Shown here: one piece after another, positions 42,997 to 57,465 of the stretch
How the letters are laid out: each line of letters begins with the position of its first letter
Position numbering within the stretch: the first letter of the stretch is position 1
Position numbers and translations under genes: made by a program
Assembly (NCBI GenBank): GCA_054601695.1
Contig: BAAHQB010000005.1
Location: forward strand, 1,054,001-1,118,000
DNA: 64,000 nucleotides
Direction of reading: 5' to 3'
From: Amorphochlora amoebiformis
Lineage: Eukaryota; Cercozoa; Chlorarachniophyceae
Notes under the pieces: generated by a model
Told to the model about the DNA's origin: nothing
What the model saw: the letters and a program-made list of their open reading frames with translations, nothing else
The model's database searches: none

Positions 42997-43446
42997 CATA
43001 CCTTTAGCCTCTCTCTTTCCTCCCCCTTTCCCCTCACCCTTTCCTCCCCCTTTCCCCTCACCAGCCTGGCTCTGGGTTAGGGTGAAGGGGGTTGGGCTGA
43101 GGACCGGGTGAGTGACAGGGGACGAAGGAAAGGTATAGTTTCAGACAAACAGAATGTGAATCTCTTTATTTGTTCGTTCATATATATATATATATATACA
43201 TATATATAAATATATATATATATATATGTAAACATACATAACATATGTATATATACATAAATATATATATTATATAAGATTTATATGTATATATCTATAA
43301 ACGTACATAATAATATGTGTATATATGCATATATACATCTATAATTGTATGTTTGCGTTGTGTGCTTGCACGTATACTTATACTTATGAATAAAAACACG
43401 CATACATATATACATTTAGGTAATATAAAAATACATATACATGTAT

Positions 43447-43477
<31 letters not shown>

Positions 43478-43903
43478 ATATATATATATATGCATATATA
43501 TATATATATATATACATAAATTATCACCTTCTCAACCTCCACGGTAGCAACCTCCACGGTAGCTCCCTCCATGATACCAACCTACATAAATACATGTATT
43601 TATAATATCTACATAGTATTAGACGTGTCTCTCTTACAATTACTTCGTGCCCACACTCTCTACCTGATCTCTTTCTGTACCTTCGATATAGCAAGCGAAG
43701 AATCAGACCTCAATAAACCTCCGTTAAGCCTCAACACTTGAGATTCGGGTTCGATCTGGAATGTGCAGAAACAAGGTTATTACTGTTTCGAGGATTTGGG
43801 CAACCTTGGAGAGGACAGTGGATATGTCATGAGTTGGGGGCAGGAAAGGGTTGGGTTACGAGTGTTGGGTAAACTTGGGGTTTGGTTGTACATATTATAT
43901 ATA

Positions 43904-43936
<33 letters not shown>

Positions 43937-43937
43937 G

Positions 43938-43970
<33 letters not shown>

Positions 43971-44027
43971 GTATATATGTATGTATATATATATATATAT
44001 GTATATTACATATACGCATATATATTT

Positions 44028-44096
<69 letters not shown>

Positions 44097-44246
44097 TAAT
44101 GTACAATACATACATAAAATAACATATATATATTACCTCCAGGAGCGAGAATATCTGAAATCCTGATTAAAAGGGTGGGTAGTTTGTCAGTTTACAAACA
44201 CAAAACTTCAAATGATAAGTATCCTTCGGTGCATATACATGCATAC

Positions 44247-44344
<98 letters not shown>

Positions 44345-44426
44345 ATATATATGTAATATATATGTACATATATATGTATTGGCGTGTACATAATATCTAT
44401 ACATATAAATACATGCTGTAATATGA

Positions 44427-44458
<32 letters not shown>

Positions 44459-44461
44459 TAC

Positions 44462-44497
<36 letters not shown>

Positions 44498-44559
44498 GTG
44501 TGTGTGTGTATATGTATGTAATATTCATATAAGTACTTACATATTATATAAATAAATAT

Positions 44560-44592
<33 letters not shown>

Positions 44593-45166
44593 GTAAATGG
44601 GGGTGTATATTCCATCTATATATGTAGAATATATACATTTACAAAACAATATATGTGAAATGTTTTGCATCAGTGTTTTCTGTCTCTTCGTGTGCTCCAC
44701 CCCTCTTCTCCCGTACTTGTCTACTCTGGCTCCTTCGTCTTTTTTGCTTATCCTCCTCCCCTCTAATCCCTTCCAAGAATGCACATACATGAATATATGC
44801 ATGCATGTATACATACATACAGATAAATGTGTAGATGTATTTTCATGAGTGATTCTTATGTATTTCTTACGCAGTGTTTCCAGGGTGTCGTCGATGTCGA
44901 CTTCTAGCTCCTGTGACTGATGTATACATAGCGTTTTCATGCATACATAGCGTGCATGTAACTGTAGATACTAGCATGCACACTTTACATTTTTCCCGCA
45001 TCCTCCGAAATCTAAGTCTTCTAAGAGATCTCACGAAACAAAAGAATATTACAGCAACAAGGAAACTTCAAAGGTTTTTGCATGAACGCATTACCTTCCC
45101 TTCGAATATCACGTTGATCTTCGGCCTGATGACACAATCGACCACTTAAAAACCATACAAAAGCAT
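38851..45166 (-). CDS. UBL-UBA ubiquitin-receptor-type protein, about 195 aa
   Basis: Exons, 5' to 3': 45159-45166 (tentative start), 45095-45125, 44871-44916, 44137-44162, 43784-43804, 43681-43755, 43528-43581, 42635-42664, 42503-42562, 41703-41756, 40359-40424, 39545-39628 and 38851-38880 (TAA). The N-terminus is a ubiquitin-like fold: [43 protein letters not shown], then [10 protein letters not shown]. After a short linker comes a UBA domain: [20 protein letters not shown], then [13 protein letters not shown]. The last 60 residues ([19 protein letters not shown]) are not recognised. Proteins of this layout (Rad23, Dsk2) carry ubiquitylated cargo to the proteasome. There is no protease or XPC-binding domain, so it is neither DDI1 nor a full RAD23. 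An extra exon at 43062-43096 (Pro-rich) is possible. The start is weak because it needs a 33-bp first intron. It is head to head with the SET-like gene. Confidence 0.83.
39718..40275. repeat. TA microsatellite
   Basis: Several (TA)n tracts of 40-100 bp lie in a UBL-UBA intron between exons 40359-40424 and 39545-39628. Confidence 0.9.
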
Positions 45167-45619
45167 TATACAAACCCGAAAACATCCAATTTCTGGTTCT
45201 GACCACCGAATTTTTCGATTTCCCCTTTCCCTCCACCCCCTTATCTTACGCTCTACTAAGATCATTCGCAGAATAAACTCCAAAGGCGTAAAAGAACCAA
45301 CAAAATTAAATCACGTACATGTTGCAGGCTACGGCTTGAGATGCGGAACCCAGGGTTTTGAGTTCCGAGAAATCAGGGATAAGGAGATATGCGCATATCC
45401 ATATGTTGATAAGTAGATGTCCAGTGCTCCTGGAATTTCACAATTTGCCCGCGTCGCTGGCGGGCGCTTGTGCATTTTCGGGCAAATTTTGAGGCTAATA
45501 CAAGTGATCCCGTACGAAAGGAATATATTCCTAGATTAAACATCTAGTAAGGCCTAATATTTAAATTTTCCTCAGAAAAAGAGCTAGAATTGAGGTGAGG
45601 TGGCTTCTTCTTGGCCAAA
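45167..45619. promoter_or_regulatory. Divergent intergenic region with palindromes (shared promoter)
   Basis: About 450 bp of unique DNA lie between the UBL-UBA and SET-like genes. It holds a perfect 14-bp palindrome, GATATGCGCATATC (45386-45399), and an inverted repeat, GCCCGC-7 bp-GCGGGC (45447-45465). A promoter role is inferred from position. Confidence 0.45.
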
Positions 45620-46403
45620 ATGACAGACCATTGGGCACAATGCGACAGGTAAATCGGTCTTTGCGCCATCTGGACTCCCAAACCCGAATCATATACGTAG
45701 ATCAGGATAATCTTTGGGATTGGGATGTGGGAGCCTTGCTTTGTTCGTAGATTTTCTGGAAATTGTAGGAATCGAGAACAGGAGCAACCTGACTCACTCT
45801 TCCGGGGGGTCGGCTTCGGTTAGGTGTAAGAAGTGGAGAAGGACCACATGCAAGTTGGACGTCGATTTTTTCCAGTGTAGTGATGCCCTCCGGAGGTATA
45901 TAAATCTCATACTAAAAGCTCGTGACGTGTATGGCGATTGGAGATTGCAAAAGTTTCTAATGTATTTGTTGTCTGTGTTATTTATGTGTTTGTTCCCTTT
46001 GCGTATATTCGCACCAGCTGTGAAGCCCCTGAGGACCACTTTGACACCTCCAAAGAGATGGTCGTCGGGGCAATGTAAAACTAGCCGTCTGACTCGTGAC
46101 AGGGAGTGACATGTGACCTGAATTGTTAGGTCGTCTGTCGAAAATAGAAGTGTAGACGAGAAGAAAGAATTGGAAGGGAAATCCATTGGGTTCTTCGTTG
46201 ATGACGGGTATCCCCGCTCTTTCCCTTAACTCTCCTTTCAAGAATCTACCTTTTCCCTTGCCTCTCGCGCCCGTCTCCTCTTTCAAACACCCCATTTTTT
46301 CTCTGATCCAAAAGGGGTAAAGTTAAGGCTAGGTAACTAGATTCTGTTACTATTCGGTTTCGTTTCGGTTCGTTCACGGTGACGGTCGGAGGACATTGTA
46401 CTC

Positions 46404-46434
<31 letters not shown>

Positions 46435-46466
46435 CACATATATATATATATATTTATATATATAAA

Positions 46467-46508
<42 letters not shown>

Positions 46509-46530
46509 AAATATATCATGTGTGTATATC

Positions 46531-46576
<46 letters not shown>

Positions 46577-46941
46577 CGTAATAAATTATTGAAATATACA
46601 TATATATATTTATATATATATATATATATATATAATGTATATATGTATTTTATACAATGCATGTATACATATAATACACACATACATACAGATATGTATC
46701 TATCATTATACATTATACATTTTTCTAACATAAACTAGTTTAATTTTGATATTTCTATACCATATTAATATATCTGTACTATCTATAAATGTCCAGAGAA
46801 GATTCGGATGTCGGGTTGGAGAAGGGGTGTGCACGGCATCAATACGCGCTTGAAGATTGCGTTGAGAAGGACACTTCAGCGGTATATGTAAATATATATA
46901 ATACATATGTATGTGTACATATATAAATACATATATGTAAA

Positions 46942-46973
<32 letters not shown>

Positions 46974-47065
46974 CATAAAATATTTAACACACACACCCAT
47001 ATATATATATATATATATACATATATACATGTGTATATATATACATATATTATATTAATATATAC

Positions 47066-47112
<47 letters not shown>

Positions 47113-47257
47113 ATTACATATATTGACCATATATGTTCAATATACATTTATATATATACACAGATATACATATGTATATATATTAAATAAATACATATAT
47201 GTAAATAGATGTAAACATACACAGTGAAACATAATCTATACATATAAAATAAGTATT

Positions 47258-47296
<39 letters not shown>

Positions 47297-47575
47297 AAAT
47301 AATATGTGTGTATATATATGTATGTATTTACACAATATATATATATATATATATATTATACATGAATGTATATTATGTATATATATATATACATATACAT
47401 ATATATATACACATAATATATATATATATATATATATAGATATACATATGCATATATATATATATATGTATGAATACATATATAAATGTATCCCCAGTCG
47501 ACAGCGTTCCTTGCGGCTGCCCAAAAGTATGCAGAAGCATCAATAAAGAAACGAATTGGTAACATACTAATGTAC

Positions 47576-47619
<44 letters not shown>

Positions 47620-47802
47620 ATATATGTACTAGATATTTATATATATAGTATAGATATATATAATATATATAGTATATATATCTATATACTTGCACATATA
47701 TGTTACGAAATGGGTTGTCACATAATATTTTAGTATGATATTACATGCACCTGTATTCACATATATTATAACATATGCATGTTTTCTTTTTTCTTATAAA
47801 TG

Positions 47803-47879
<77 letters not shown>

Positions 47880-47980
47880 AACAATGGGAATAATGACAGA
47901 AAACATATATATGTACACATATACATACGAAATATATCTATGTTATAAAAATGATACAATATATAAATATATATTCCTAC

Positions 47981-48022
<42 letters not shown>

Positions 48023-48141
48023 ATATATATGCGTATACACATTCACACAGCTAAACGTTCCCTGACGACATGGGATAGCGGCAGCGACGGTATTGAATAT
48101 ACTCGTGCGTATATACACACAATACATCTATACAAATATAT

Positions 48142-48176
<35 letters not shown>

Positions 48177-48232
48177 ATATATCTATATATATATATTATA
48201 TACATAATATATATATTGTACATGTATATGTG

Positions 48233-48287
<55 letters not shown>

Positions 48288-48305
48288 CATAAATAATATA
48301 TATAT

Positions 48306-48350
<45 letters not shown>

Positions 48351-48557
48351 TATATAAATGTATATATGTATGTAGATATAGGTGTGTATATACATGATTA
48401 TGTATTGAAATATATCTATTATACACATATATATATATATATATAAATATATTATATTATATATATATATATATATACATGTATAAAGAATTAGTATGTA
48501 CAAATATACGCTTATATGTATGAATGTTTGTGCGCTAAATATCATATACATATATAA

Positions 48558-48600
<43 letters not shown>

Positions 48601-48700
48601 CATATTTATAATGTCGTTGTAGTCTCTTCTTTACCAGAAGTGTGGTTTCTTGTTATAGGCTATGCACCACATTTGTGTAGTGCCATCCGTGAACATATAC

Positions 48701-48770
<70 letters not shown>

Positions 48771-49035
48771 GTGTGTGTGTGATATATCACTGTGTATTTT
48801 ATAACTAAATAATTAAATGTAATATGCATACATGTATATACATATATATATATACATTAAAACAGAAAAAGAATTCACGCTACCGTTCATTATAGCCCCT
48901 ATGTATGGCAAGCGACATGCGGCCCTCAGCAGAAGGGTAGTATAACATACCTATATTATACGTAAATATATACACACACACATATATATATATATATACA
49001 TATACGTATATTGTTATTTTACACATGTATATGTG

Positions 49036-49090
<55 letters not shown>

Positions 49091-49732
49091 ATACAATATA
49101 TACATATACGTATATGTACATATTATATATGTATATATATATATATATATATATTATATTTACAGGTTTTTAGAGCCTGCCCATATGGTCTCAAGTTACG
49201 CCGGGGGGCAGTAAAGGCATGTAAAAACATGTTCAGAAACAAATAATATATATAGATATATGTATTTATAAATATATATATATATATAAATAAAACAAAA
49301 TTCGTTTCTCCCGCTAAAGACCCTCCAAATTCGTTTTAACCTCTTCAGCCCTCCGCTCTTGTTTGCTCCCCCAGACCTGTTTCTCAATATCTATCTCTTT
49401 TTGCACACTCTCTGGTATTTCTCTCTCACTGACTTTTTTCCTATTGTTCTTCATTTCCCTCTCTCTCTCTCTCTCTCTGTTCTCTCTTTCTCTTATTATA
49501 TTTTTTTTCCTCGCTCTCTTCTCCTTCGGTCGCTTATCTGATATCTAACTGTCCAATTAATCTCCGCTTTCTCTCTCTTCCTCGCGTTTATCTCTCTCTA
49601 GCTGGGTGAGAAAGAATCGTTGGAGTGCGGGAACGAATCCGGATGGCTTAAGGGAATATTTCTCGCCGAAAGGGGATCCACAGGTTCTTTGTAGTGTACA
49701 CATTATATTATATCTTTATACGTACATGTGTG

Positions 49733-49771
<39 letters not shown>

Positions 49772-49901
49772 TTGTACAATATATATATATATATATATTA
49801 TATATAATATATATAAACATACATAGCATAAATCTATAAATGTATTTATGAGCTCGCTCTCATCTTTTTCCCCAACCTTAATTGACTCCCGTAAAATCTA
49901 T

Positions 49902-50000
<99 letters not shown>

Positions 50001-51115
50001 TAAAAGTTCATAGGGATATATATATATATATATATATAATATGTAAGTTTGTATGTATGAATGTATATACCTGTATGTAGGTGCGTTTGTATTTCGATTT
50101 GATGGTAGGGAGGTGAGCAAAGAAGATGTAATACAGATCAATCTAAGGGCTGAGGTATATATACATATATATTGTATGTAGCTACATATATATGTATACA
50201 TGCATATATATATATATATATATGTATGTACATATATATATATACATATATGTATGTATGTATATATAAATATATGTATGTGTGTGTGTATGTGTATATA
50301 CGTAGAGGTATAAGTACGTATTTATAAATATTGATGTCTATATACATTGTGTATGATATATATGTATGTATATGTATACATATATATATATATATATGTA
50401 TGTATATGTATATGTATACATACACATATTATGCAAATATACATATCGGTTTGTGCAGAAATTCATACATAAATGTATATACGTATGTACGGTGTACAAA
50501 AATAAGTAAGAGCAGAAATATACACATGTACAAAATTAAGTATGTGCAGAAATAGACTTGAATACACCATGTATGCACATGTATGTATGTATGTATGTAT
50601 ACATATATATGTATATATGTATATATATAGAAATATGTGTGTACCTACATACATATGTGTATGTATGTATATATGTATGTGTATTTTATTATCACATAAA
50701 TGCGTGCAGTTTAGAGTAAAAGAGGTATCGGAATTAGTAAATAATTATTTTGTTACAAATAAGGTATACAATATATACACACACATATACCAAAGGATGT
50801 ACACATATATATATACATACACATCAGAAGGAGAAAGACCTTAGGAAGACGAAGACGTCCCACGTACTTCAGGTTTGAAGATACATGTATGCTTTTAAAA
50901 TTCTGTTTATGTACATATTTTTATACATTTTTATAATATTATATAAATATATATATATATATATAAATGTATATTTAGATTTTGATGCAGATAACATCAT
51001 GTATGTGTATGTGTGTACACAAAGGCATATCTACAAGTTCATCAGCACAAACAATTAATTTGTATATTTTTCCTTCTCAAAAGACGTGATGTATGTATAC
51101 ATATACAAATGTGCA

Positions 51116-51151
<36 letters not shown>

Positions 51152-51325
51152 TGTATGTAAATGTATATATATATACATAATACATATGTAACATGTTTAC
51201 ACCCCTATACATATATATGTGTGTGTGTAATGTAAACATATATAGATATATACATAAATATATACCGATATAGAATTTTTGTATATTTACATACATCTGC
51301 ATAACCTATTTATGTACATATATAC

Positions 51326-51369
<44 letters not shown>

Positions 51370-51937
51370 CATTTATATTATATAGATATTTCAAATCATA
51401 CATTTGCATATCTGAATAAGCAAATACAAATGTAAAAATGAACCCATTTCATGTATACATCATACATGCATACCAACATATCTACAGATTGGCAGCAAAT
51501 TTATAGACGCCTCAGACACGAAGCTATACCCCAACGGGCTTCTCAACACGAATCCTGGCGGACCCAATTCATGTAATACGTTATCTCAAAAATAAAAAAA
51601 AGAGATGTTTCTTTAGGTAGAGGCTAAGTTCCTGCCTTAGTTTCGGGATTGGGTTCCAGATCGGCTATCATGTCATCCTTAATTGTCACGCCTTCATTTT
51701 TCTATATTCATATAGACACGTAATTCTTATTAATATATTTTTTTTTACACTGATGTGTATATATATATATATATGTATATATGAACATAGATACATATGC
51801 GTATATATATATATATATATATAATATATATGTGTATATATATCTTTAAAAATATAATATATAGGTGTGTTCGCGTCGAAAATGCATGAGGATTACCAAA
51901 AGAAGGCTCCTTGGAGGTAATTATATACGTATATAAG

Positions 51938-51992
<55 letters not shown>

Positions 51993-52225
51993 TATATGTA
52001 ATACATATATATATATATACATATAATATATATATATATATACACATATATATATATATACATTAAAGCATAGTACCACTGGTAGTGCATGATTTCATTG
52101 AGACCCGTTTTGGGTTATGACAATTGGATTTTGGTTAACTTCTTGTAACCAATCGGGGTATGTGCGCAGAGAGTACTAGAATCTTCGGCAGAAATTCTGG
52201 AGCTAGACATAACGTGTCGCCACGC

Positions 52226-52278
<53 letters not shown>

Positions 52279-52765
52279 GTATTATATATATATACATGTA
52301 TGTATGTATGTATAGACATGTACTTATGGACATTTCTATACATAAAATATCCATACGTATATCCAGGTATTTTGTTTATTTTTGCATAGTATATATATAT
52401 ATATATAGGCATATATATATATATATATATGTATGTATATTCATGTTTATATGTACAAAGATATATACATATGTATTTATATTATTATACATTCAGATCG
52501 GCCAAAAATGTATTCCTGGCCCGCGAGTACCCAGCGGGTACGATGTTGACCGTAGACTATGGTAAATCTTAAAAACTCAACCCAAACTGTATCCTCTCCT
52601 TCTCAATTATCTCTCTGACTTCCTTTTTCTTCGCTCTCTTTGAAGGTTTCTGGCTGTACATATGTCTGTGTATAAATGTATAATACATAAGATATACATA
52701 TAAAAATGTGTTTAGACGTGTGTGTATGTACGTATGTACGTGTAATATATATAAATATGTATATA

Positions 52766-52822
<57 letters not shown>

Positions 52823-53467
52823 ATGTGTGTGTGTACGTATGTACGTGTAATATATATGAATATGTATATATATATATATATATATATACATGTGTGTGTG
52901 TGCGTGTGTGTGTGTGTATGTATGCATTTAGGTTACATATCAATATATATATATATAATATATATATATATATAAATATATATATATATGTATTTAAATT
53001 ATATATATATAGATATATAAATATATAAATTTGTGTGTATGCAAATTCGTGTGGATCAGTTATATAATAGACACATATGTGTGTACGTTATAAACTTTAT
53101 ATGAATATTTTCTATAAGGAAATATGTATGAATACAAATAGGATCGAGCTCCTACTGTACAGAAGGTTTTCTGAAGCTTGAGGTAGATTATGTATATACA
53201 TTTATATATATATATATATATATATGTAGATAAGTTATATATAGAGATAATATATATATACATATATATAATATATATTATGTATGAATATGAATATGTA
53301 ACAAATGAAAATACTGTGAAAGGATATACACCACAAGCAGTATGTATATATATATATATATTTATATATACATATATATATATATATATATAAAATGTAT
53401 ATATATATATATACATATATATGTATAAATCTATTTATTTATTCGTAATATACATACTATATATAAC

Positions 53468-53498
<31 letters not shown>

Positions 53499-53711
53499 TA
53501 TATGTAGTACACATATATATAATATATATATACCATGTATATATTACGGCTTTAAATAGATGTAATACATTTTACACTAACGCAAGTGTAATGGGGGACG
53601 TATTGTTCTTCACACTTAAGAAACATACAATACATAATATTTGTAAATTATATATATATATATATATACTATATATATATACATATGTATATATATATGT
53701 ATGCATGTATA

Positions 53712-53742
<31 letters not shown>

Positions 53743-53956
53743 GTATATGTAATAATAATAATACACATATTGCAAGCATCTTATTTTATAGTGTATGTTG
53801 GTAAACGTTTATATTGAAGAGTGTGATTCTTATATATGTATGGAATTCATGAACCGAAGCTTTCTATACAAATATAATGTCTTGCATGGCCTACATACTA
53901 CAAATAAGAAACCACAATTCTACTAAAGAAGAGGCTGCAACAACAACATATCCATA

Positions 53957-53996
<40 letters not shown>

Positions 53997-54131
53997 CACG
54001 TATACATATATATATATACAACACACATATGTATATACATATAATACTATACATATATAATATATAGTATTATACATATATATGTGTATATACATATCTA
54101 TATGCATATATGCAATATACACGTAAATATG

Positions 54132-54164
<33 letters not shown>

Positions 54165-54369
54165 AGACATATATATATATATATACATGTATGTGCGTAC
54201 ATATTAGTATATATATATATATACATATATGTATACATCCATCTGCTCAGCTGGTCCCCCATAACGAAGAATATCGCCAGTATCAAAGGTCACTTATGTA
54301 CTTTATATAAATATGCAAACGATATACTTTATATAAATATGCAAACGATGTTGTATACACGAATATACA

Positions 54370-54412
<43 letters not shown>

Positions 54413-54625
54413 ATATATATATATATATGTATGTTTTTATATGTATATATACTTGTGTACATACAAACAGGGAAGGTAGGAGGTCGACTAGCAGCGCACC
54501 TGCGTTTCCATCGCGGAGAAAGGTAATTATCTGTATAGATTTCGTGTGTCAATATATCTGTGTATAGAATAGGGAGTATATGTATTCGAATTCCACACAC
54601 AATATCCGTATATATAAATATGTAA

Positions 54626-54676
<51 letters not shown>

Positions 54677-54714
54677 CATTACACATAGTGCACTATAAAT
54701 ATATATATCCGTCA

Positions 54715-54745
<31 letters not shown>

Positions 54746-55679
54746 CATATAAATATATATATACATATGTATACACATAATATATATAATATATACATAT
54801 ATATATATATATATGTGCATAATATATATATACATATGCATATATATATATATACATATCAATATATATATTTGTATACACATGCATTTTGTACCTATGT
54901 ATTGCGAAATACGTATAGCTCTGTATTTATACATAAAATACCAAGTTCATGCATAGTATTTAAATTATAATTTGAATACATTGCCCACACTGGATGCGTT
55001 ACATTGTGTACAGATAAAGAAGAAACGCAAGAAGAGAAGTTTAACTAAGAAGCAGTTGCAGGTATATATATATATATAATATATATATACATACATATAT
55101 ATGTATATATATATTGTATATGTATATATATGTTAATGTATATTATATATGTACGTATACATATATATATATATATATATATTATATTATATATGTATGT
55201 ATAATATTACTATTATTTTGACTACTAATATTATTATGTTATTATTTACCATCATTATTATTGTTAGTGTTATTCTGATTGTTATTACTAATATTAATCT
55301 GAATATATATACATATGCACATATATATATATATATATATATATGATATACATAGATATACATATATATGTATATATATATATATATATGTAATATATAA
55401 TATATATATGTCTGTAAATAAGTATGCATGTTTGTATTTGTACATATTCTAGTTTTGTATTCTTATATATGTATACATCTAAATAAATACATACATATGT
55501 ACATGTAAATACACATATGAAGTTAATATATTTAGACGTAGCTAAACATGTATATTATATGTTTATATATATATATATATACATATAGATATATATACAC
55601 ACATTTACATATAATATGTCTATACATATAGAGATATATACGTAGATAAATATATACATTTATGTATATAAATCAACAA

Positions 55680-55737
<58 letters not shown>

Positions 55738-55903
55738 ATAAACGTACATATATACATACATGATGTAGTATGTCTGCATATGAAAACAGATGTACATATG
55801 TTTTCCGCTATATAAAATTGTTTTTTTTAAGGAAATCTCGGATGCCGAACTGGCACGGAAGCTGTCCGCAGGGCTTAGGTCCGGCAGAAGTAGTTCCAGG
55901 TGA
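45620..55903 (+). CDS. SET-like domain protein with degenerate core motif, 341 aa
   Basis: Nineteen exons join in phase: 45620-45648, 46797-46881, 47498-47558, 48051-48089, 48638-48688, 48896-48936, 49166-49210, 49602-49683, 50081-50154, 50710-50763, 50828-50872, 51488-51572, 52174-52213, 52497-52561, 53163-53182, 54251-54288, 54471-54522, 55014-55061, 55832-55903 (TGA). SET-type order is visible: [19 protein letters not shown] with FDGREVS (residues 131-156), [18 protein letters not shown] then PGGPN (207-229) where canonical SET has RFINHSCxPN, and [19 protein letters not shown] (250-268) for the final GEELTxDY. The His-Ser-Cys of the middle motif is missing, so methyltransferase activity is uncertain. 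The N-terminus carries a Cys-x9-Cys (21, 31); residues 303-318 ([14 protein letters not shown]) look like a nuclear signal. An ATG at 46789 could serve as an alternative start. The gene is well supported; the SET call is moderate. Confidence 0.68.
54297..54350 (+). repeat. 26-bp tandem duplication
   Basis: TACTTTATATAAATATGCAAACGATA occurs twice in a row just inside a SET-like gene intron, right after exon 54251-54288. Confidence 0.85.
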
Positions 55904-56545
55904 GTTTTAACATTTTACAGTATCTTGACGGTTTGGCTGATTGACTACAGTTCATCATAATAATCGGAGTTAGCGAAATTGCATAATCATTGTGCAAGTT
56001 ATTGGTTACCACATTTGACTAGTCCGGCACTAAAATCGTGATTTACCGCTTTAGATGTTAATCATTGGAAAATGGACTAGAAAGGCTTCAGTGATGAATG
56101 GACTAGAGATTGGGCCATTCAGTGATGAACTCTGAAGACAACTTGACTAAGGGCCATTGTCACAACGAAGCATCCAGCAAATGATTGTGCAGTTCAGCCC
56201 ACACCCACTAGCTATAGCTAGACCTAGTCTAGTAGTGTACGAAGAGTATGATTCTAGTTCGTGATATGTAGATGTATAGTAGAATTGAATCAAATGCATC
56301 TAGATATGATAGCAATTAATAATTAGCAAGGGCAGGCCTATAAAGTAAGTATAATATTAGCGAGCGGCGAGACCGCTAATATCTATTCTATAGGCCGGTT
56401 TATAATACTCTCATGTCACTGTGATAAGGAAAGTAAGTTATGCAGGCACCGAATTTAGCCATTAAGCGCCATGCGAGAGTCTTGGTCAAACAATCTAGAC
56501 TATGATATGCGGGCTCAAGCCCCAACCTTCTCGGGTCTGATACAT
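55904..56545. other. Tail-to-tail intergenic DNA rich in CTAG
   Basis: Unique sequence after the SET-like stop with no coding signal. CTAG words are frequent, for example 56019-56110 and 56205-56250. It resembles 16196-16747 in base composition and in position between converging genes. From 56546 to the FabI stop at 58321, TA and CA repeats dominate and I see nothing else. Confidence 0.5.
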
Positions 56546-56716
56546 AAAAAATATATATATATTATGTATATGTATGTGTATGTGTATGTAAATATATTCA
56601 TACAGATCTATATAAACATAACGATATCTATCTATCTATATATATAATATATATATCATACATATACATATGTGTGTATATGTATGTATATCGACTCGCA
56701 CATATATACATACATA

Positions 56717-56760
<44 letters not shown>

Positions 56761-56796
56761 TCACATATATTTAAAAGAAAAATAATATACATATTC

Positions 56797-56831
<35 letters not shown>

Positions 56832-57044
56832 GAATATCTATATATACACACTAACAAATGTCGGTAAATGTAAGTATGTATCCATATACACATCATATGC
56901 ATAAGTATAAATATATTGTATACTCTTGTAAGAAAAACAAGTAAATATATATATATGTACATATATATATATATATATTACTTGTAATATATATATATAT
57001 ATATATTATTTGTACTTAAAAACATAATATTCTCACATGCACAT

Positions 57045-57097
<53 letters not shown>

Positions 57098-57169
57098 TGT
57101 ATATATATATATTTAGTCTATATATATATATGTATATACTTATATATATATATATATAAATATATTTAA

Positions 57170-57203
<34 letters not shown>

Positions 57204-57243
57204 GCATATGTGTATATTAAACTACAAATATTTTATCTGTACA

Positions 57244-57400
57244 AATAAGAAGAATTGTGCATATATTTATCATGCATGTACACACATATATATATATATA
57301 TAAATATATATAATATATAATAATAAGAAGAATTGTGCATATATTTATCATGCATGTACACACATATATATATATATATAAATATATATAATATATAATA
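57244..57400 (+). repeat. Tandem duplication with a 78-bp period
   Basis: AATAAGAAGAATTGTGCATA and the following CATGCATGTACACACA plus a TA run start at 57244 and repeat at 57322 with almost no difference. It is intergenic. Confidence 0.9.
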
Positions 57401-57427
57401 TATGTATATACATATATACACATATAC

Positions 57428-57465
<38 letters not shown>

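Noticed and set aside
43062-43096. Pro-rich exon [11 protein letters not shown] in the UBL-UBA gene
   Set aside because: Usable splice sites, but the gene joins in phase without it and its phase fits the next exon only with an unusual acceptor. Kept as a possibility only.
45794-46186. Minus-strand open frame of 130 codons
   Set aside because: It is the complement of the plus-strand frame in the SET-like intron and has no plausible splice partners in the UBL-UBA gene.
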